Assembly (NCBI RefSeq): GCF_001886715.1
Contig: NZ_CP018082.1
Coordinates: 7,246,116-7,310,115 of the forward strand
From: Nocardia mangyaensis
GTDB taxonomy: Bacteria; Actinomycetota; Actinomycetes; Mycobacteriales; Mycobacteriaceae
DNA length: 64,000 nucleotides
Reading direction: 5' to 3'
Shown here: positions 40,220 through 49,875 of the stretch, one piece after another
How the letters are laid out: each line of letters opens with the position of its first letter
How positions within the stretch are numbered: position 1 is the stretch's first letter
The notes under the pieces: model-generated
The model's database searches: none
The model's input: only the letters and a program-made list of their open reading frames with translations
What the model was told of the DNA's origin: nothing
Position numbers and translations under genes: made by a program

Positions 40220-40759
40220 GTGTCTCCTCCGGCCGATCGCGCGAACAGTCGACGCCGCCAGCCGCGGCGGCGCGGTTCGGCGAACAATGCCGGTACACCG
40301 CGGATGCGGACCGTGCGGGAGACCTCGGCGGGTGGTTTGGTCGTCGACGGGCTCGACGGGCCGCGTGAGCTGCGCTGCGCCGCGCTGATCGGGCGGACCG
40401 ATCGCCGGGGTCGTCTGCTGTGGTCGCTGCCCAAGGGGCACATCGAAGCGGGGGAGACTTCCGAGCAGACCGCGATGCGCGAGGTCGCCGAGGAGACCGG
40501 GATCACCGGCGAGGTGGTCGCCGAACTGGGCAGCATCGACTACTGGTTCGTGACCGAGGGCAGGCGGGTACACAAGACCGTGCACCACTTCCTGCTGCGC
40601 TCACTGGGCGGTGAACTGTCCGACGCCGACGTGGAGGTCACCCAGGTTGCGTGGGTTCCATTGAGCGAGTTGGATTCCCGATTGGCTTACGCCGACGAAC
40701 GGCGGTTGGCCGAAGTGGCGAACCGATTGATCGACCGGATGGAGACCGGCAAGCGATGA
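40220..40759 (+). CDS. Nudix hydrolase (MutT4-like)
   Basis: A 179-residue Nudix protein with a complete box from residue 73, [20 protein letters not shown] continuing TGI, that fits GX5EX7REUXEEXGU. Start GTG 40220 gives a basic N-terminal segment of 30 residues before the first strand [10 protein letters not shown]. By synteny it is the homolog of mycobacterial MutT4 (Rv3908), whose role in sanitising the nucleotide pool is weakly established. Its TGA overlaps the next gene's ATG (ATGA at 40756-40759). Confidence 0.85.
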   Translation: MSPPADRANSRRRQPRRRGSANNAGTPRMRTVRETSAGGLVVDGLDGPRELRCAALIGRTDRRGRLLWSLPKGHIEAGETSEQTAMREVAEETGITGEVVAELGSIDYWFVTEGRRVHKTVHHFLLRSLGGELSDADVEVTQVAWVPLSELDSRLAYADERRLAEVANRLIDRMETGKR

Positions 40760-43236
40760 CGGGTGGACTGTTCCGGCTGATCACGGCGGTCCTGACCATC
40801 TTGGGTTCGGTGTCGCTCCTGCCCGCGGTCGCGGACGCGCAGCCGAACGGGTCGGGCAGCACGACACCGAAGTTCCTCAAGCTGACCATGGACGCGGTGT
40901 CGCCGGGCACCGTCACCACCGACAGCGATCCGATGCTGACGGTCTCGGGCACGGTCACCAACATCGGTGATCGCGTCGTCGACGACGTGAGCGTGCGCAT
41001 TCAGCGCGCCGCGGCGGTGACCGCACCGAGCGGGTTGCGCAGTTCGCTGCTGCTCGATCAGGTGAACTACGAGGTCACCGGGCCGTTCCAGGATGTCGCG
41101 GAGCGGTTGAGTCCTGGTCAGCGCAAGCAGTTCTCGGTGAGCATCGCGTTGCGTGACGGGACCGGTACCGCCTCGCTCGGGCTGACCGATCCCGGGGTGT
41201 ATCCGCTGCTGCTCAATGTCAACGGCGAACCCGCCTATGGGACCCAGGCCCGACTCGACGACGCCCGCTTCCTGCTGCCGGTGCTCGGTCTGCCACCGGC
41301 CGGCGGTGATGCCGCCGGTGCCGCGGCGCTGCCGGTCGCCGCGCCGCCGGAGGCCACGCCGGTGGCGACCACGCTGGTCTGGCCGCTGGCCGACCGGCCG
41401 CGGATGGTGGCGGGCGAACCGGGGTCGGTGAACGGGCAGCCGGAACTGCTCGACGACGAGCTGGCGGTCTCGCTCGGCAAGGGCGGGCGGCTCGAGCAGC
41501 TGGTGGCCGCGCTGGAGTCGGTGGTGCCCGTGCCGGGCCAGGACCAGGGCGTGGCGGGGTCGGTGTGTATCGCCATCGATCCGGACCTGGTGTCGACCGT
41601 GCAGACCATGACCCGCGGGTATCGGGTGCTGGCGAGCCCGTCGGATCCGAGCGGGGCGACTCGCGAGGGGACCGGCGCGGAGAACGCGCAGGCCTGGCTG
41701 GACCGGTTGCGTGCGCTGGCCTCGTCGATGTGCACGGTGGCGTTGCCGTTCGCGCAGGTCGACCTGTCGGCGGTGGCCGCGGTCAACGATCCCGGCCTGT
41801 CCGCGCGGGCGCTGCTGGCGCCCGCCGACGTGGTGGACTCGATTCTGGGCACCCGGTCGCTGCGCGGGGTGAGCCTGCCCGATTCCGGCAGCATCGATGA
41901 ACCCGCCGGCCATCTGCTGCGCCGGCACGGGTACGAGACGGCGGTGCTGGCCGCTTCGGCGGTGTCGGCCGACGGCGCACCCGCCGATTTCGACACCGCG
42001 CTGAGCTCGGCGCCCGCCTTGCTCGAGCCCGGTGCCGTGGTGGGCGGCGAACAGGCCGCGCCGGATGTCGTGCGGGTACCCGCGGTGAGCCTGGAACCAC
42101 AGTCCTCCACCCCGCCGGTCGATCCGGCGCTGCGTGTGACCACCTTCGACATCTGGTCGGCGACCGCGCTGGCCGCGGTGGGGTCGAATCCGCCGACGCC
42201 GTCGTTCACGCCCTCGAAGGTGCGATTCGACGTCGCCAACGACTCGCGGCCCGCCCGGCTGCAGGACGCGCTCGGCGCGATGTCGTGGACCGCGCTCAAC
42301 CCGGGGCCGGACCGGCCGCGCTCACAGCTGCTGATGCCGCCCCAGCAGTGGGGCGCCAATCGGGAAGAGGGCATCGCGCTGCTCGAGCAGATCGAGCTGC
42401 TCACCCGCCACAATCTGGCCGCGCCGCGCGCCTTCGCCGATCTGGTCGCCCAGGCGCCGGACCCGCGGCCGTTCGCTCTCGAGTATCTGCCGAGGGCCGC
42501 CCAGGACGCGGCACCGCCGCAGTACGTGGCGCCGATCCAGGCCCAGGGCGCGCGCGTGAGCGAGCTGCTGCGCGCACTGGTGGAAATACCCGAATCCGAA
42601 CTCACCCCGCTGGCCTTCCTCACCCCCGCTCGCGAGGACCTGTTGCGCGCGCTGAGCCTGTCCGATCGCCGCGCCGAGGACAACACACTGGCCGACCTGC
42701 ACGCCCAGCGCCGCATCGATCAGGTCACCGACGAGCTCGACACGATGTTCGCCTCGGTGTCGGTACTACCGCCGGGCGGGGTCTACACGCTGGCCTCCGA
42801 ACAGAGCCCGTTGCTGTTGGTAGCTCGCAATGAACTGCCGGTCGCGATCCGGGTGACCTTCCGAATCGAGGTACCCGCCGAGACGAAGATCACCGACATC
42901 GGCGAACAGCTGCTTCCGCCGTCCGGGACCAGGTCGTTCCAGATCCCGACGGAGGTGAGCGACAGCCGTAAGCTGGTGATTCCGATTGCCCTTACCACTC
43001 CGGAGGGGATCGCGCTAGGGGAGGCGACCTCGGTCTCGGTGCGGTCGAATGCCTACGGTCAGGCCTTGGCCATAATTACCGCATGTGCCGCGATACTGCT
43101 GTTGCTGTTGGCCGGGCGCCGACTGTGGCGGCGCTTCCGTGGCCAACCCGATCCCGCCGACGAAGGGTTCGATCCGGAGACGCAACGGCGGGCGAGTCGA
43201 TTGCGGCGCGCCCGTCAGCGACTGCAGCGGCAGTGA
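40756..43236 (+). CDS. DUF6049 family secreted/membrane-anchored protein (Rv3909-like)
   Basis: An 826-residue exported protein with a signal peptide (residues 1-28, [23 protein letters not shown]) and a C-terminal transmembrane helix ([20 protein letters not shown], about residues 780-800) followed by a basic cytoplasmic tail. The large extracellular part begins with an Ig-like N-terminal module ([20 protein letters not shown]) and is rich in Pro, Asp and Ser. By position it is the DUF6049/Rv3909 protein always found just before murJ. Its function is unknown; a role in cell-wall export or MurJ assembly is inferred from the conserved linkage. Confidence 0.8.
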   Translation: MTGGLFRLITAVLTILGSVSLLPAVADAQPNGSGSTTPKFLKLTMDAVSPGTVTTDSDPMLTVSGTVTNIGDRVVDDVSVRIQRAAAVTAPSGLRSSLLLDQVNYEVTGPFQDVAERLSPGQRKQFSVSIALRDGTGTASLGLTDPGVYPLLLNVNGEPAYGTQARLDDARFLLPVLGLPPAGGDAAGAAALPVAAPPEATPVATTLVWPLADRPRMVAGEPGSVNGQPELLDDELAVSLGKGGRLEQLVAALESVVPVPGQDQGVAGSVCIAIDPDLVSTVQTMTRGYRVLASPSDPSGATREGTGAENAQAWLDRLRALASSMCTVALPFAQVDLSAVAAVNDPGLSARALLAPADVVDSILGTRSLRGVSLPDSGSIDEPAGHLLRRHGYETAVLAASAVSADGAPADFDTALSSAPALLEPGAVVGGEQAAPDVVRVPAVSLEPQSSTPPVDPALRVTTFDIWSATALAAVGSNPPTPSFTPSKVRFDVANDSRPARLQDALGAMSWTALNPGPDRPRSQLLMPPQQWGANREEGIALLEQIELLTRHNLAAPRAFADLVAQAPDPRPFALEYLPRAAQDAAPPQYVAPIQAQGARVSELLRALVEIPESELTPLAFLTPAREDLLRALSLSDRRAEDNTLADLHAQRRIDQVTDELDTMFASVSVLPPGGVYTLASEQSPLLLVARNELPVAIRVTFRIEVPAETKITDIGEQLLPPSGTRSFQIPTEVSDSRKLVIPIALTTPEGIALGEATSVSVRSNAYGQALAIITACAAILLLLLAGRRLWRRFRGQPDPADEGFDPETQRRASRLRRARQRLQRQ

Positions 43237-43353
43237 ACGCCCACGCCTGACAGGCGGGCGAGGCACCATGGCAGACAGGGACGAGAGTGGCACGGGTGGG
43301 CGAAACGCTCATCGGACCGGCGGGATTCGCGGGTTGCGCCGGGTACAGGAGGC

Positions 43354-46300
43354 ATGATGGGCGACGATGATTCCGCTCATCGGCGAGACCACGACGATCG
43401 TGGCGACGGACCGGACCAGCGCCGGATCCCCGCCGCGCCGTGGGAACGTGGAATGACGCCCGGACGCGGTGGAGACGATGACGAGACCTCAGGAGCAGTG
43501 CCGAGAGTCGATCGTCCGCTGTCGCCGCGAACTGGCCTGCCCAGCGGGCTCGAGCCTCCGGTAACCCCTGGTCAACCCTCATTCGATCCCGAGCAGACCA
43601 TCGCCTCCTATCGACCACTGCCCAGCGATTCCGCCGTCGACCGACCCCGCGCGCCTCGGCACCCCGATGACGAGCTCACCCTTCGTTCCCGCCCCGGCGA
43701 CCAGGGTGTACCGCGCTACCCCGACGACCGGGCCGGCCGTCCCGATGTGCCGGCTGTCGACCGGTACGGAGTGCCGCCGCGTGCCGAGGATCGGTTGGCG
43801 CCGCCCGGAACATCTGGACCCGCCGAACCCGGGCCCGCGCCCCGACTCGGCGACCCGCGCGTCGGGCATCGACCTGCTGATCCCGGCGTCGACCAGCGGC
43901 CCGATGATCGCCGGGTTCCGCCCGCTCGGCCCGGAGCGGGGGTTCCGGGGCAGCCTGGACGTCGGCCCGGCCCGGAGCACGACGGTGGACCGCGGTCGGC
44001 CGGATATCGCTCCCCCGATGTGCGGCCCCAGCAGGGTGAGCCCGGGCACGCCCCGAATCCGCGTGCGTCGGTAGAGCCGCCGCGTGTCCAGCGGCCCGGT
44101 GTCGCCCCTCGGTCCGGTGAGTTCCCGCAGCAACGCCCCGGCCCCGGACAGTCGGGTGAGTTCCCACTCCAGCAGCGCCCCGGTCCTGGGCCCGCCCCTC
44201 GGTCCGGTGAGTTCCCGCAGCAACGCCCCGGCCCCGGACAGTCGGGTGAGTTCCCACTCCAGCAGCGCCCCGGTCCTGGGCCCGCCCGTCGGTCCGGTGA
44301 GCCCCCGCAGCAACGCCCCGGTCCGACCGGTCAGCCCGGTGAATTCCCGCAGCAGCGCCCGGCTCCCGATCGCACCGGTCCACCCGGCGAATCCGCACAA
44401 CAGCGCCCGGGTCGACCGGGGGAGCCCATCCAGCAGCGCCCAGGTCGCCCTGGCGAGCGACCGCCGGGCGGTTCCGGGCTGCCGGGCGAACAACCACCTC
44501 AGCTGCGTCGCGGCCCGGTGGGCCCGAACGGTGAACCCGCACAGCAACGTCCAGGCACCCGCCGACCCGGAGAGCCGCCGCAGCAGTCCCGATCCGGCGA
44601 GTTCCCGCGCCAGCATCGCCCCGGTCCCGGCGGCCAGCCCGAGCAACCCCGATCCGGCGAGTTCCCGCGGCAACAGCGTCCCGGCGGACCGGGCGAACCC
44701 CCACCGCCGCATCGTGGCCCCGCCGCCGATCCGCGCTCGGGTGAATTCCCGCGGCAGCGACCCGGCGCGGCCGCCCGCTCGGGTGAGTTCCCGTTGCAGC
44801 AGCGACCGGGTGCGCAGTCCGGGGCGATCCCGCGACAGGCGCGGCCGGACCTCGACGGTGACGAACGGACGCGCCGCTTCGGCGATCACCCCGGCGCGCA
44901 ACGGCCGCCCGCCGGGGGCGAGCGTCGGCCCGGTGGCCACCCCGACGCCCCCGGTTCGCGCCGCGACGAGCAGCCAGGTCGGCGATCCACCCCGCCGCGG
45001 CCCAGCTATCCGGGTATGCCGGGGACACCGGTCGGCACGTCGGCCGATGCGGGGCGACCCGGTGGTGAACACAACGATCGGGGTCGTTCGCCGGCCGGTC
45101 GACAGCCCATCCCCGGTTCTTCGGAGCGGACCCAGGTCATCGCCCGGCCCGAGCCGGTGACGGTGGAGAAGGCGGACAAGGCCGAGACCCCGCAGAGCGC
45201 CAACGCGAAACTGCTCAAGGATTCCGGGTCGATCGCGTTCGCGACGCTGATCAGCCGGATCACCGGGTTCGCCAAGCAGCTGTTGCTGCTGACAGTGCTC
45301 GGTCCGGCCATCGCCAGCGCGTTCATCTCGGCGAACCTGATTCCCAACATGATCGCCGAGCTGGTGCTCGGCGCCGTGCTCACCGCCATCGTGGTGCCCA
45401 CGCTGATCCGCGCCGAACAGGAGGACGCCGACGGCGGCGTCGCGTTCGTGCGCAGATTGGTGACCGCGGCCTTCACGGTGCTGTTCGCCGCGACGGTGCT
45501 CACCGCGGCGGCGACTCCGATCCTGGCCACCCAGGTGTTCGTCGCCTCCGACGGCAAGGTGAACACCCAGCTCACGATGGCGCTGACCTATCTGCTGGTG
45601 CCCGCGATCTTCTTCTACGGCGCCTCGGCGCTGTTCACCGCCATCCTGAACACCAGGCAGGCGTTCAAGCCCGGCGCATGGGCGCCGGTGCTGAACAACG
45701 TGGTCATGCTGGTCGTACTGGCCGTCTACGCGCTCACCCCGGGCGAGATCAGCCTCGATCCGGTGAAGATGGGCGACACGAAACTGCTGGTCCTCGGCAT
45801 CGGTGTCACCGCCGGTGTCGCCGCCCAGGCCCTGTGCCTGCTGCCCGCGATCCGCAGGCACGGCATCAATCTGCGTCCCCTGTGGGGCATCGACGCCCGG
45901 CTCAAGCAGTTCGGCAAGATGGCCGCGGCGATCATCCTCTACGTGCTGATCAGCCAGATCGGCATGACCGTCGCCAACCACATCGCCTCCGCCGCCGACG
46001 AGGCCGGACCGGCGATCTACACCAACGCGTGGCTGTTGCTGCAGCTGCCCTACGGCGTGCTCGGCGTCACCCTGCTGACCGCGATCATGCCGCGCCTGAG
46101 CCGCAACGCCGCCAACGACGACACTCCTGCCGTCGTCGACGACCTGTCCGTGGCCACCCGCCTCACCATGATCGCGCTGATCCCGGTGGTCACCTTCCTG
46201 ACCGTCGCGGGCCCGTCGATCGGCGAGGCGCTCTACGGCTACGCCCGGTTCTCCGGCGATGCCGAACGCCTCGGCAGCGCGGTGAGCTGGTCGGCGTTCA

Positions 46301-48900
46301 CGCTGATCCCGTACTCGCTGGTGCTGATCCACCTGCGCGTGTTCTACGCCAGGGAACAGGCGTGGACGCCCACCTGGATCATCATGGGCATCACCGCGGT
46401 GAAGGTGGCGTTCTCCGCGCTCGCGCCGGTGCTCGCCCGCGACAGCAGCGACGTGGTCATCATCCTCGGCGTCGCCACCGGCCTCGGCTTCACGGCGGGC
46501 GCGGTGGTCGGCGGCATCCTGCTGCACCGCAGCCTCGGCGATCTGCGCATGGCCAATGTCGGGCGCACGGTGACCCGGGTGCTGCTCGCCTCGGTGGCCG
46601 GTGGCGCGGTGATGCTCATCGTCGACACCGTCACCGGGCTCGACCGGATCTCCGGGGGCGCGGGCTCCCTGCTGCGGGTCACCATCGGCGCGGTGGTGCT
46701 GTTCTCGGTGGCGTTCGGGCTGATGCGCTTGGCCGGGGTACCGGAGGTCGTGGCGATCACCGTCGCGATCTCACGCAAGCTGGGTATCACCCCGCCCGCG
46801 CCGGACCTCGGACTCGACGACACACCGGCCGACAGCGACGACATCTACGCCACCACGGTCCTGCGTAGGCCCGATACCTACGGCTATCCGGCCTACGGGC
46901 AGTCCTTGGACACCCAGACCATGGTGCTGCCCGTGATCCGCCCCGGCACTGTTGACATCACCGGCCAAGCACAGTTCCCGTACGCTGTTCGGCAGACCGA
47001 CACGGGTGGCGATTTCGTCAACACGCGGAAGTATCCGCACGGTCCGCACGATCAGCGAGACCAGTCCGAAGGAGGACCGAGGGTGAGCGATGACGCGGTG
47101 GGCGGCGCCCCGGCCGCTGATTCTGCGGCGCGCGCAGCAAGAGGGATGTCCACCGATGTCGATCCCACTGTGGCAGGCACGGCGGGATCCGGGCACGCCG
47201 ACGCGCCCGACGATAGCGACACTCCGCAGGCCAACGGCCCGACGGACCACCACAACGAACCGGCCGACGCGCAGCACCACGTCGAGCCACCCCAGGACCA
47301 CGCCCACGACACCGGCATGCTGCCGATCCCGCCGCTGCCACCGGCCGATCCGCGCCGTGCGCAGCGCGGACCCAAGCTCATCCCTGGCGCGTCCGTGGCG
47401 GGCGGCCGGTACCGCCTGCTCGCCGGTCACGGTGGCGCGCGCGGGCTGAAGTTCTGGCAGGCACTCGACATCAAGCTCGACCGCGAGGTCGCGCTGACCT
47501 TCGTCGACGCCGACCAGAAGTCCGGCGAGAACGCGGGCCACGACGGCCCGCAGGCCATCCTGTCGCGCACGCTGCGCCTTGGCCGGATCAATTCGCCCGG
47601 CCTGGCCAGGGTGCTCGACGTGGTCCGTGGCAGCTCGGGCGGCATCGTCGTCGCCGAGTGGACGCCCGGCCGGTCGCTGCGCGAGATGGCCGAGACGGTC
47701 CCCTCGCCGATCGGCGCGGCCAGGGCCATCAGGGCGCTCGCCTCGGCGGCCGAACTGGCCCATCGCGGCGGCGGTTCGCTGTCGATCGATCATCCCGACC
47801 GCATCCGGATCAGCGCCTCCGGTGACGCGGTGCTCGCCTTCCCCGGCACGCTCGGCGACGCCGACGCCCAGTCCGACGTGCGCGGCCTCGGTGCCATGCT
47901 CTACGCCCTGATCACCGCGCGCTGGCCGATTCGCGTCGGCGGTGTCACCGGGACCGCGGCCACCATCGGCGGCCTTCGTCTCGCCGATTTCGGGCCCGAC
48001 GGCACACCGGTCGAACCGCGCCAGATCCGGCCGGAGGTGCCGTTCGAGATCTCGGCAGTCGCGGTTCGTTCGCTGGAATCGAACAAGGGTGTGCGCACCG
48101 CGGCGACCGTGCAGCATGTGCTCGAGCAGGCCTCGGTCGTCGACCAGAAGACCGATTTCATCCCGGTCCTGCGGCTCGGTCAGCGGGCGGTCGCCAGCGG
48201 TCCCGATTCGCTCGCCGATCCGGAACTGCTCGCGGCCGAACGGGAACGCTCGCAGCGGATGATGTGGATCATGGTCGGCCTCGGTGTGCTGGCCGCGCTG
48301 GTGGTCGGCGTGCTGATCTGGTGGATGGTCAGCATCTTCGCCCCCGGTGCCTCCGACAAGCCGCTGGACCAGCAGATCAACATCGGTCTCACCTCCAGCG
48401 TGGCACCACCCGCGGCGGCGGCCGTACCCGAGCCGTCGGGGGAGCCCGCGCCGCCGACGAGCGTGCCGGTGCCGGTCACCGGCGCCGCGGTGTTCTCTCC
48501 GGAGGGCACCCCGGACGGCGCGGCCACCGCGGACGCGGTACTCGACCAGAACCCGTCGACGCTGTGGCGCACCGATCAGTACTTCCAGCAGTTCCCCGCC
48601 CTCAAGAAGGGCGTGGGCCTGCTGGCCACGCTGCCGACCCCGGCCAAGCTGACCAATGTGTCGATCACCTCGCCGAGCGCGGGCAGCACGGTCGAGATCC
48701 GCACCTCGCCCAGTGAGACGCCGACGCTCGATCAGACCCAGCTGATCGGCACGGCCACGCTCGGTGACGGGGTCACCGACATCGCCGTGCAGACCGATCA
48801 GGCCGTTCGTTTCGTGCTCGTATGGATCAACGGACTGGCGAACTCGGGCGGTCAGTTCCAGACCGCGATCGCCGACGTCCGGTTCGACGCCGCGCCGTAA
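43354..48900 (+). CDS. murJ: Lipid II flippase MurJ with repeat-rich N-terminal extension and pseudokinase domain
   Basis: An 1848-residue multi-domain protein. Residues 1 to about 610 are a disordered Pro/Arg/Gln/Gly extension built of RSGEFPQQRPGP-like repeats. About 615-1145 is the MurJ core, SGSIAFATLISRITGFAKQL opening the first helix, which flips lipid II across the membrane. About 1340-1600 is a protein-kinase-like domain (GGRYRLLAGHGGARGLKFWQ) without HRD or DFG catalytic motifs, so a pseudokinase that in mycobacteria binds FhaA when phosphorylated. A helix near 1640 (VGLGVLAALVVGVLIWWMVS) precedes an extracellular discoidin-like C-terminus. Mycobacterial MviN has about 1184 residues; the extension is much longer here. 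AGGAGGC precedes ATG 43354. An internal GTG with its own ribosome-binding site lies at 47083. Confidence 0.88.
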   Translation: MMGDDDSAHRRDHDDRGDGPDQRRIPAAPWERGMTPGRGGDDDETSGAVPRVDRPLSPRTGLPSGLEPPVTPGQPSFDPEQTIASYRPLPSDSAVDRPRAPRHPDDELTLRSRPGDQGVPRYPDDRAGRPDVPAVDRYGVPPRAEDRLAPPGTSGPAEPGPAPRLGDPRVGHRPADPGVDQRPDDRRVPPARPGAGVPGQPGRRPGPEHDGGPRSAGYRSPDVRPQQGEPGHAPNPRASVEPPRVQRPGVAPRSGEFPQQRPGPGQSGEFPLQQRPGPGPAPRSGEFPQQRPGPGQSGEFPLQQRPGPGPARRSGEPPQQRPGPTGQPGEFPQQRPAPDRTGPPGESAQQRPGRPGEPIQQRPGRPGERPPGGSGLPGEQPPQLRRGPVGPNGEPAQQRPGTRRPGEPPQQSRSGEFPRQHRPGPGGQPEQPRSGEFPRQQRPGGPGEPPPPHRGPAADPRSGEFPRQRPGAAARSGEFPLQQRPGAQSGAIPRQARPDLDGDERTRRFGDHPGAQRPPAGGERRPGGHPDAPGSRRDEQPGRRSTPPRPSYPGMPGTPVGTSADAGRPGGEHNDRGRSPAGRQPIPGSSERTQVIARPEPVTVEKADKAETPQSANAKLLKDSGSIAFATLISRITGFAKQLLLLTVLGPAIASAFISANLIPNMIAELVLGAVLTAIVVPTLIRAEQEDADGGVAFVRRLVTAAFTVLFAATVLTAAATPILATQVFVASDGKVNTQLTMALTYLLVPAIFFYGASALFTAILNTRQAFKPGAWAPVLNNVVMLVVLAVYALTPGEISLDPVKMGDTKLLVLGIGVTAGVAAQALCLLPAIRRHGINLRPLWGIDARLKQFGKMAAAIILYVLISQIGMTVANHIASAADEAGPAIYTNAWLLLQLPYGVLGVTLLTAIMPRLSRNAANDDTPAVVDDLSVATRLTMIALIPVVTFLTVAGPSIGEALYGYARFSGDAERLGSAVSWSAFTLIPYSLVLIHLRVFYAREQAWTPTWIIMGITAVKVAFSALAPVLARDSSDVVIILGVATGLGFTAGAVVGGILLHRSLGDLRMANVGRTVTRVLLASVAGGAVMLIVDTVTGLDRISGGAGSLLRVTIGAVVLFSVAFGLMRLAGVPEVVAITVAISRKLGITPPAPDLGLDDTPADSDDIYATTVLRRPDTYGYPAYGQSLDTQTMVLPVIRPGTVDITGQAQFPYAVRQTDTGGDFVNTRKYPHGPHDQRDQSEGGPRVSDDAVGGAPAADSAARAARGMSTDVDPTVAGTAGSGHADAPDDSDTPQANGPTDHHNEPADAQHHVEPPQDHAHDTGMLPIPPLPPADPRRAQRGPKLIPGASVAGGRYRLLAGHGGARGLKFWQALDIKLDREVALTFVDADQKSGENAGHDGPQAILSRTLRLGRINSPGLARVLDVVRGSSGGIVVAEWTPGRSLREMAETVPSPIGAARAIRALASAAELAHRGGGSLSIDHPDRIRISASGDAVLAFPGTLGDADAQSDVRGLGAMLYALITARWPIRVGGVTGTAATIGGLRLADFGPDGTPVEPRQIRPEVPFEISAVAVRSLESNKGVRTAATVQHVLEQASVVDQKTDFIPVLRLGQRAVASGPDSLADPELLAAERERSQRMMWIMVGLGVLAALVVGVLIWWMVSIFAPGASDKPLDQQINIGLTSSVAPPAAAAVPEPSGEPAPPTSVPVPVTGAAVFSPEGTPDGAATADAVLDQNPSTLWRTDQYFQQFPALKKGVGLLATLPTPAKLTNVSITSPSAGSTVEIRTSPSETPTLDQTQLIGTATLGDGVTDIAVQTDQAVRFVLVWINGLANSGGQFQTAIADVRFDAAP
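44111..44320 (+). repeat. 90-base tandem repeat in the murJ extension
   Basis: Near-identical copies start at 44111 and 44201, and a third diverging one at 44291. Each encodes a 30-residue unit of the type RSGEFPQQRPGPGQSGEFPL. The DNA identity is much higher than codon choice requires, so the repeat is young or kept homogeneous. Confidence 0.8.
47071..47085 (+). promoter_or_regulatory. Internal ribosome-binding site and GTG within murJ
   Basis: GGAGG at 47071-47075 lies 7 bases before GTG 47083, which is in frame with the rest of murJ. Initiation here would make a 605-residue protein containing only the pseudokinase, the membrane helix and the C-terminal domain. This is the junction between flippase and pseudokinase, so separate production of the regulatory half is possible. 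Confidence 0.5.
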
Positions 48901-48990
48901 ATTCGCCCGCGTTCTCGTTCCCACCGCCATCAGTGCAGGTGGTCGACTATTTCCGCATCGAACACCCGCGTTCATCGAACCGCGGTCCGG

Positions 48991-49020
48991 TTGGTGCGCG
49001 ATTGTTATCAACGTTATGAT
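48991..49020 (+). promoter_or_regulatory. Promoter-like sequence upstream of sigM
   Basis: TTGGTG (48991-48996), 18 bases, then TATGAT (49015-49020) resemble a housekeeping promoter, 136 bases before the sigM start. A CCAGGAT/ATCCTGG hairpin (49049-49074) lies in the leader. The rest of the 255-base spacer shows no gene. Confidence 0.35.
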
Positions 49021-49155
49021 CACTCCCGCGCTCTCCGCAGGGAGCTACCCAGGATTTGTCGACGTCGATCCTGGACGCCGCGTTGTAGTCAGGTGATGGT
49101 TCGGCCTCGTTCGCCGACGTGAAGTCGCCGTAATGAGCGCTGTCCAAGGGGTCGA

Positions 49156-49791
49156 GTGTTGTCGCCGGAAGTCAACGAGCACATCCGCGGGGGGAGAACG
49201 CGGCAGGTCGCGCCCCGTGACCGCTCGTTCGTTCTGGAGAACGGCAGCGACAAGGAACTGCTGGCCGCCCACGTGCGCGGGCAGCCGCACGCCTTCGCCG
49301 AGCTGCTGCGCAGGCACAAGGACCATCTGTGGCAGACCGCGCTGCGCACCTCCTACAGCCGCGAGGACGCCGCGGACTCCCTGCAGGACGCGCTGCTGTC
49401 GGCCCATCGCACAGCCGGCTCGTTCCGGGCCGAGGCCGAGGTACGGTCCTGGCTGCACGCCATCGTCGTCAACGCCTGCCTGGACCGGATCCGCCGCAAC
49501 AAGACCCGCCGCGCCATCTCGGTGACCCCCGATACGATGCCCGAGGCCGTGGAGCCGCGCGACGAGTTCGCCGAGTACGAGTTGTCGACCGTGGTCGGCG
49601 AGGCGCTGTTCACCCTGCCGGAGGACCAGCGGCTGGCCCTGGTGATGGTCGAGATGGAAGGTCGTAGTGTGGCCGAGACGGCGGCCGCGCTCGGCGTGGC
49701 GGAGGGCACGATCAAGAGCAGATGCTCCCGAGCGCGCGTACGTTTGCAAGAACGTTTGGAATTTTTCCGGGATCCAGGGAACCGGATCTAG
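49156..49791 (+). CDS. sigM: ECF RNA polymerase sigma factor SigM
   Basis: A 211-residue ECF sigma factor. Region 2 includes DKELLAAHVRGQPHAFAELL and the -10 recognition part ADSLQDALLSAHRTAGSFR; region 4 is LPEDQRLALVMVEMEGRSVA continuing ETAAALGVAEGTIKSRCSRA, the helix-turn-helix that reads the -35. Synteny identifies it as SigM (Rv3911). GTG 49156 is preceded by AAGGGG. The membrane anti-sigma factor follows by 84 bases and the thioredoxin pair comes next, which fits an envelope/redox-stress response. Confidence 0.9.
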   Translation: MLSPEVNEHIRGGRTRQVAPRDRSFVLENGSDKELLAAHVRGQPHAFAELLRRHKDHLWQTALRTSYSREDAADSLQDALLSAHRTAGSFRAEAEVRSWLHAIVVNACLDRIRRNKTRRAISVTPDTMPEAVEPRDEFAEYELSTVVGEALFTLPEDQRLALVMVEMEGRSVAETAAALGVAEGTIKSRCSRARVRLQERLEFFRDPGNRI

Positions 49792-49875
49792 CCCGGATGC
49801 GTCATTAACAGTGACGAGTAAGTCAGCGATGTGAATCCTGCGATCCGAAATCGACAGAACAGGGGAGGTGCGAGG

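Noticed and set aside
38492..40588. Longer start for pcnA overlapping the Nudix gene
   Set aside because: The extra 188 codons run antisense to the Nudix gene and through the inverted repeat; conserved PcnA sequence begins after 40024.
44111..44320. CRISPR-like array in murJ
   Set aside because: The repeats are contiguous, in frame with coding sequence and encode Pro-rich units; there are no unique spacers.
43579..46527. 982-residue minus-strand open frame opposite murJ
   Set aside because: Complement of the repeat-rich murJ region; only low-complexity residues and no recognisable fold.
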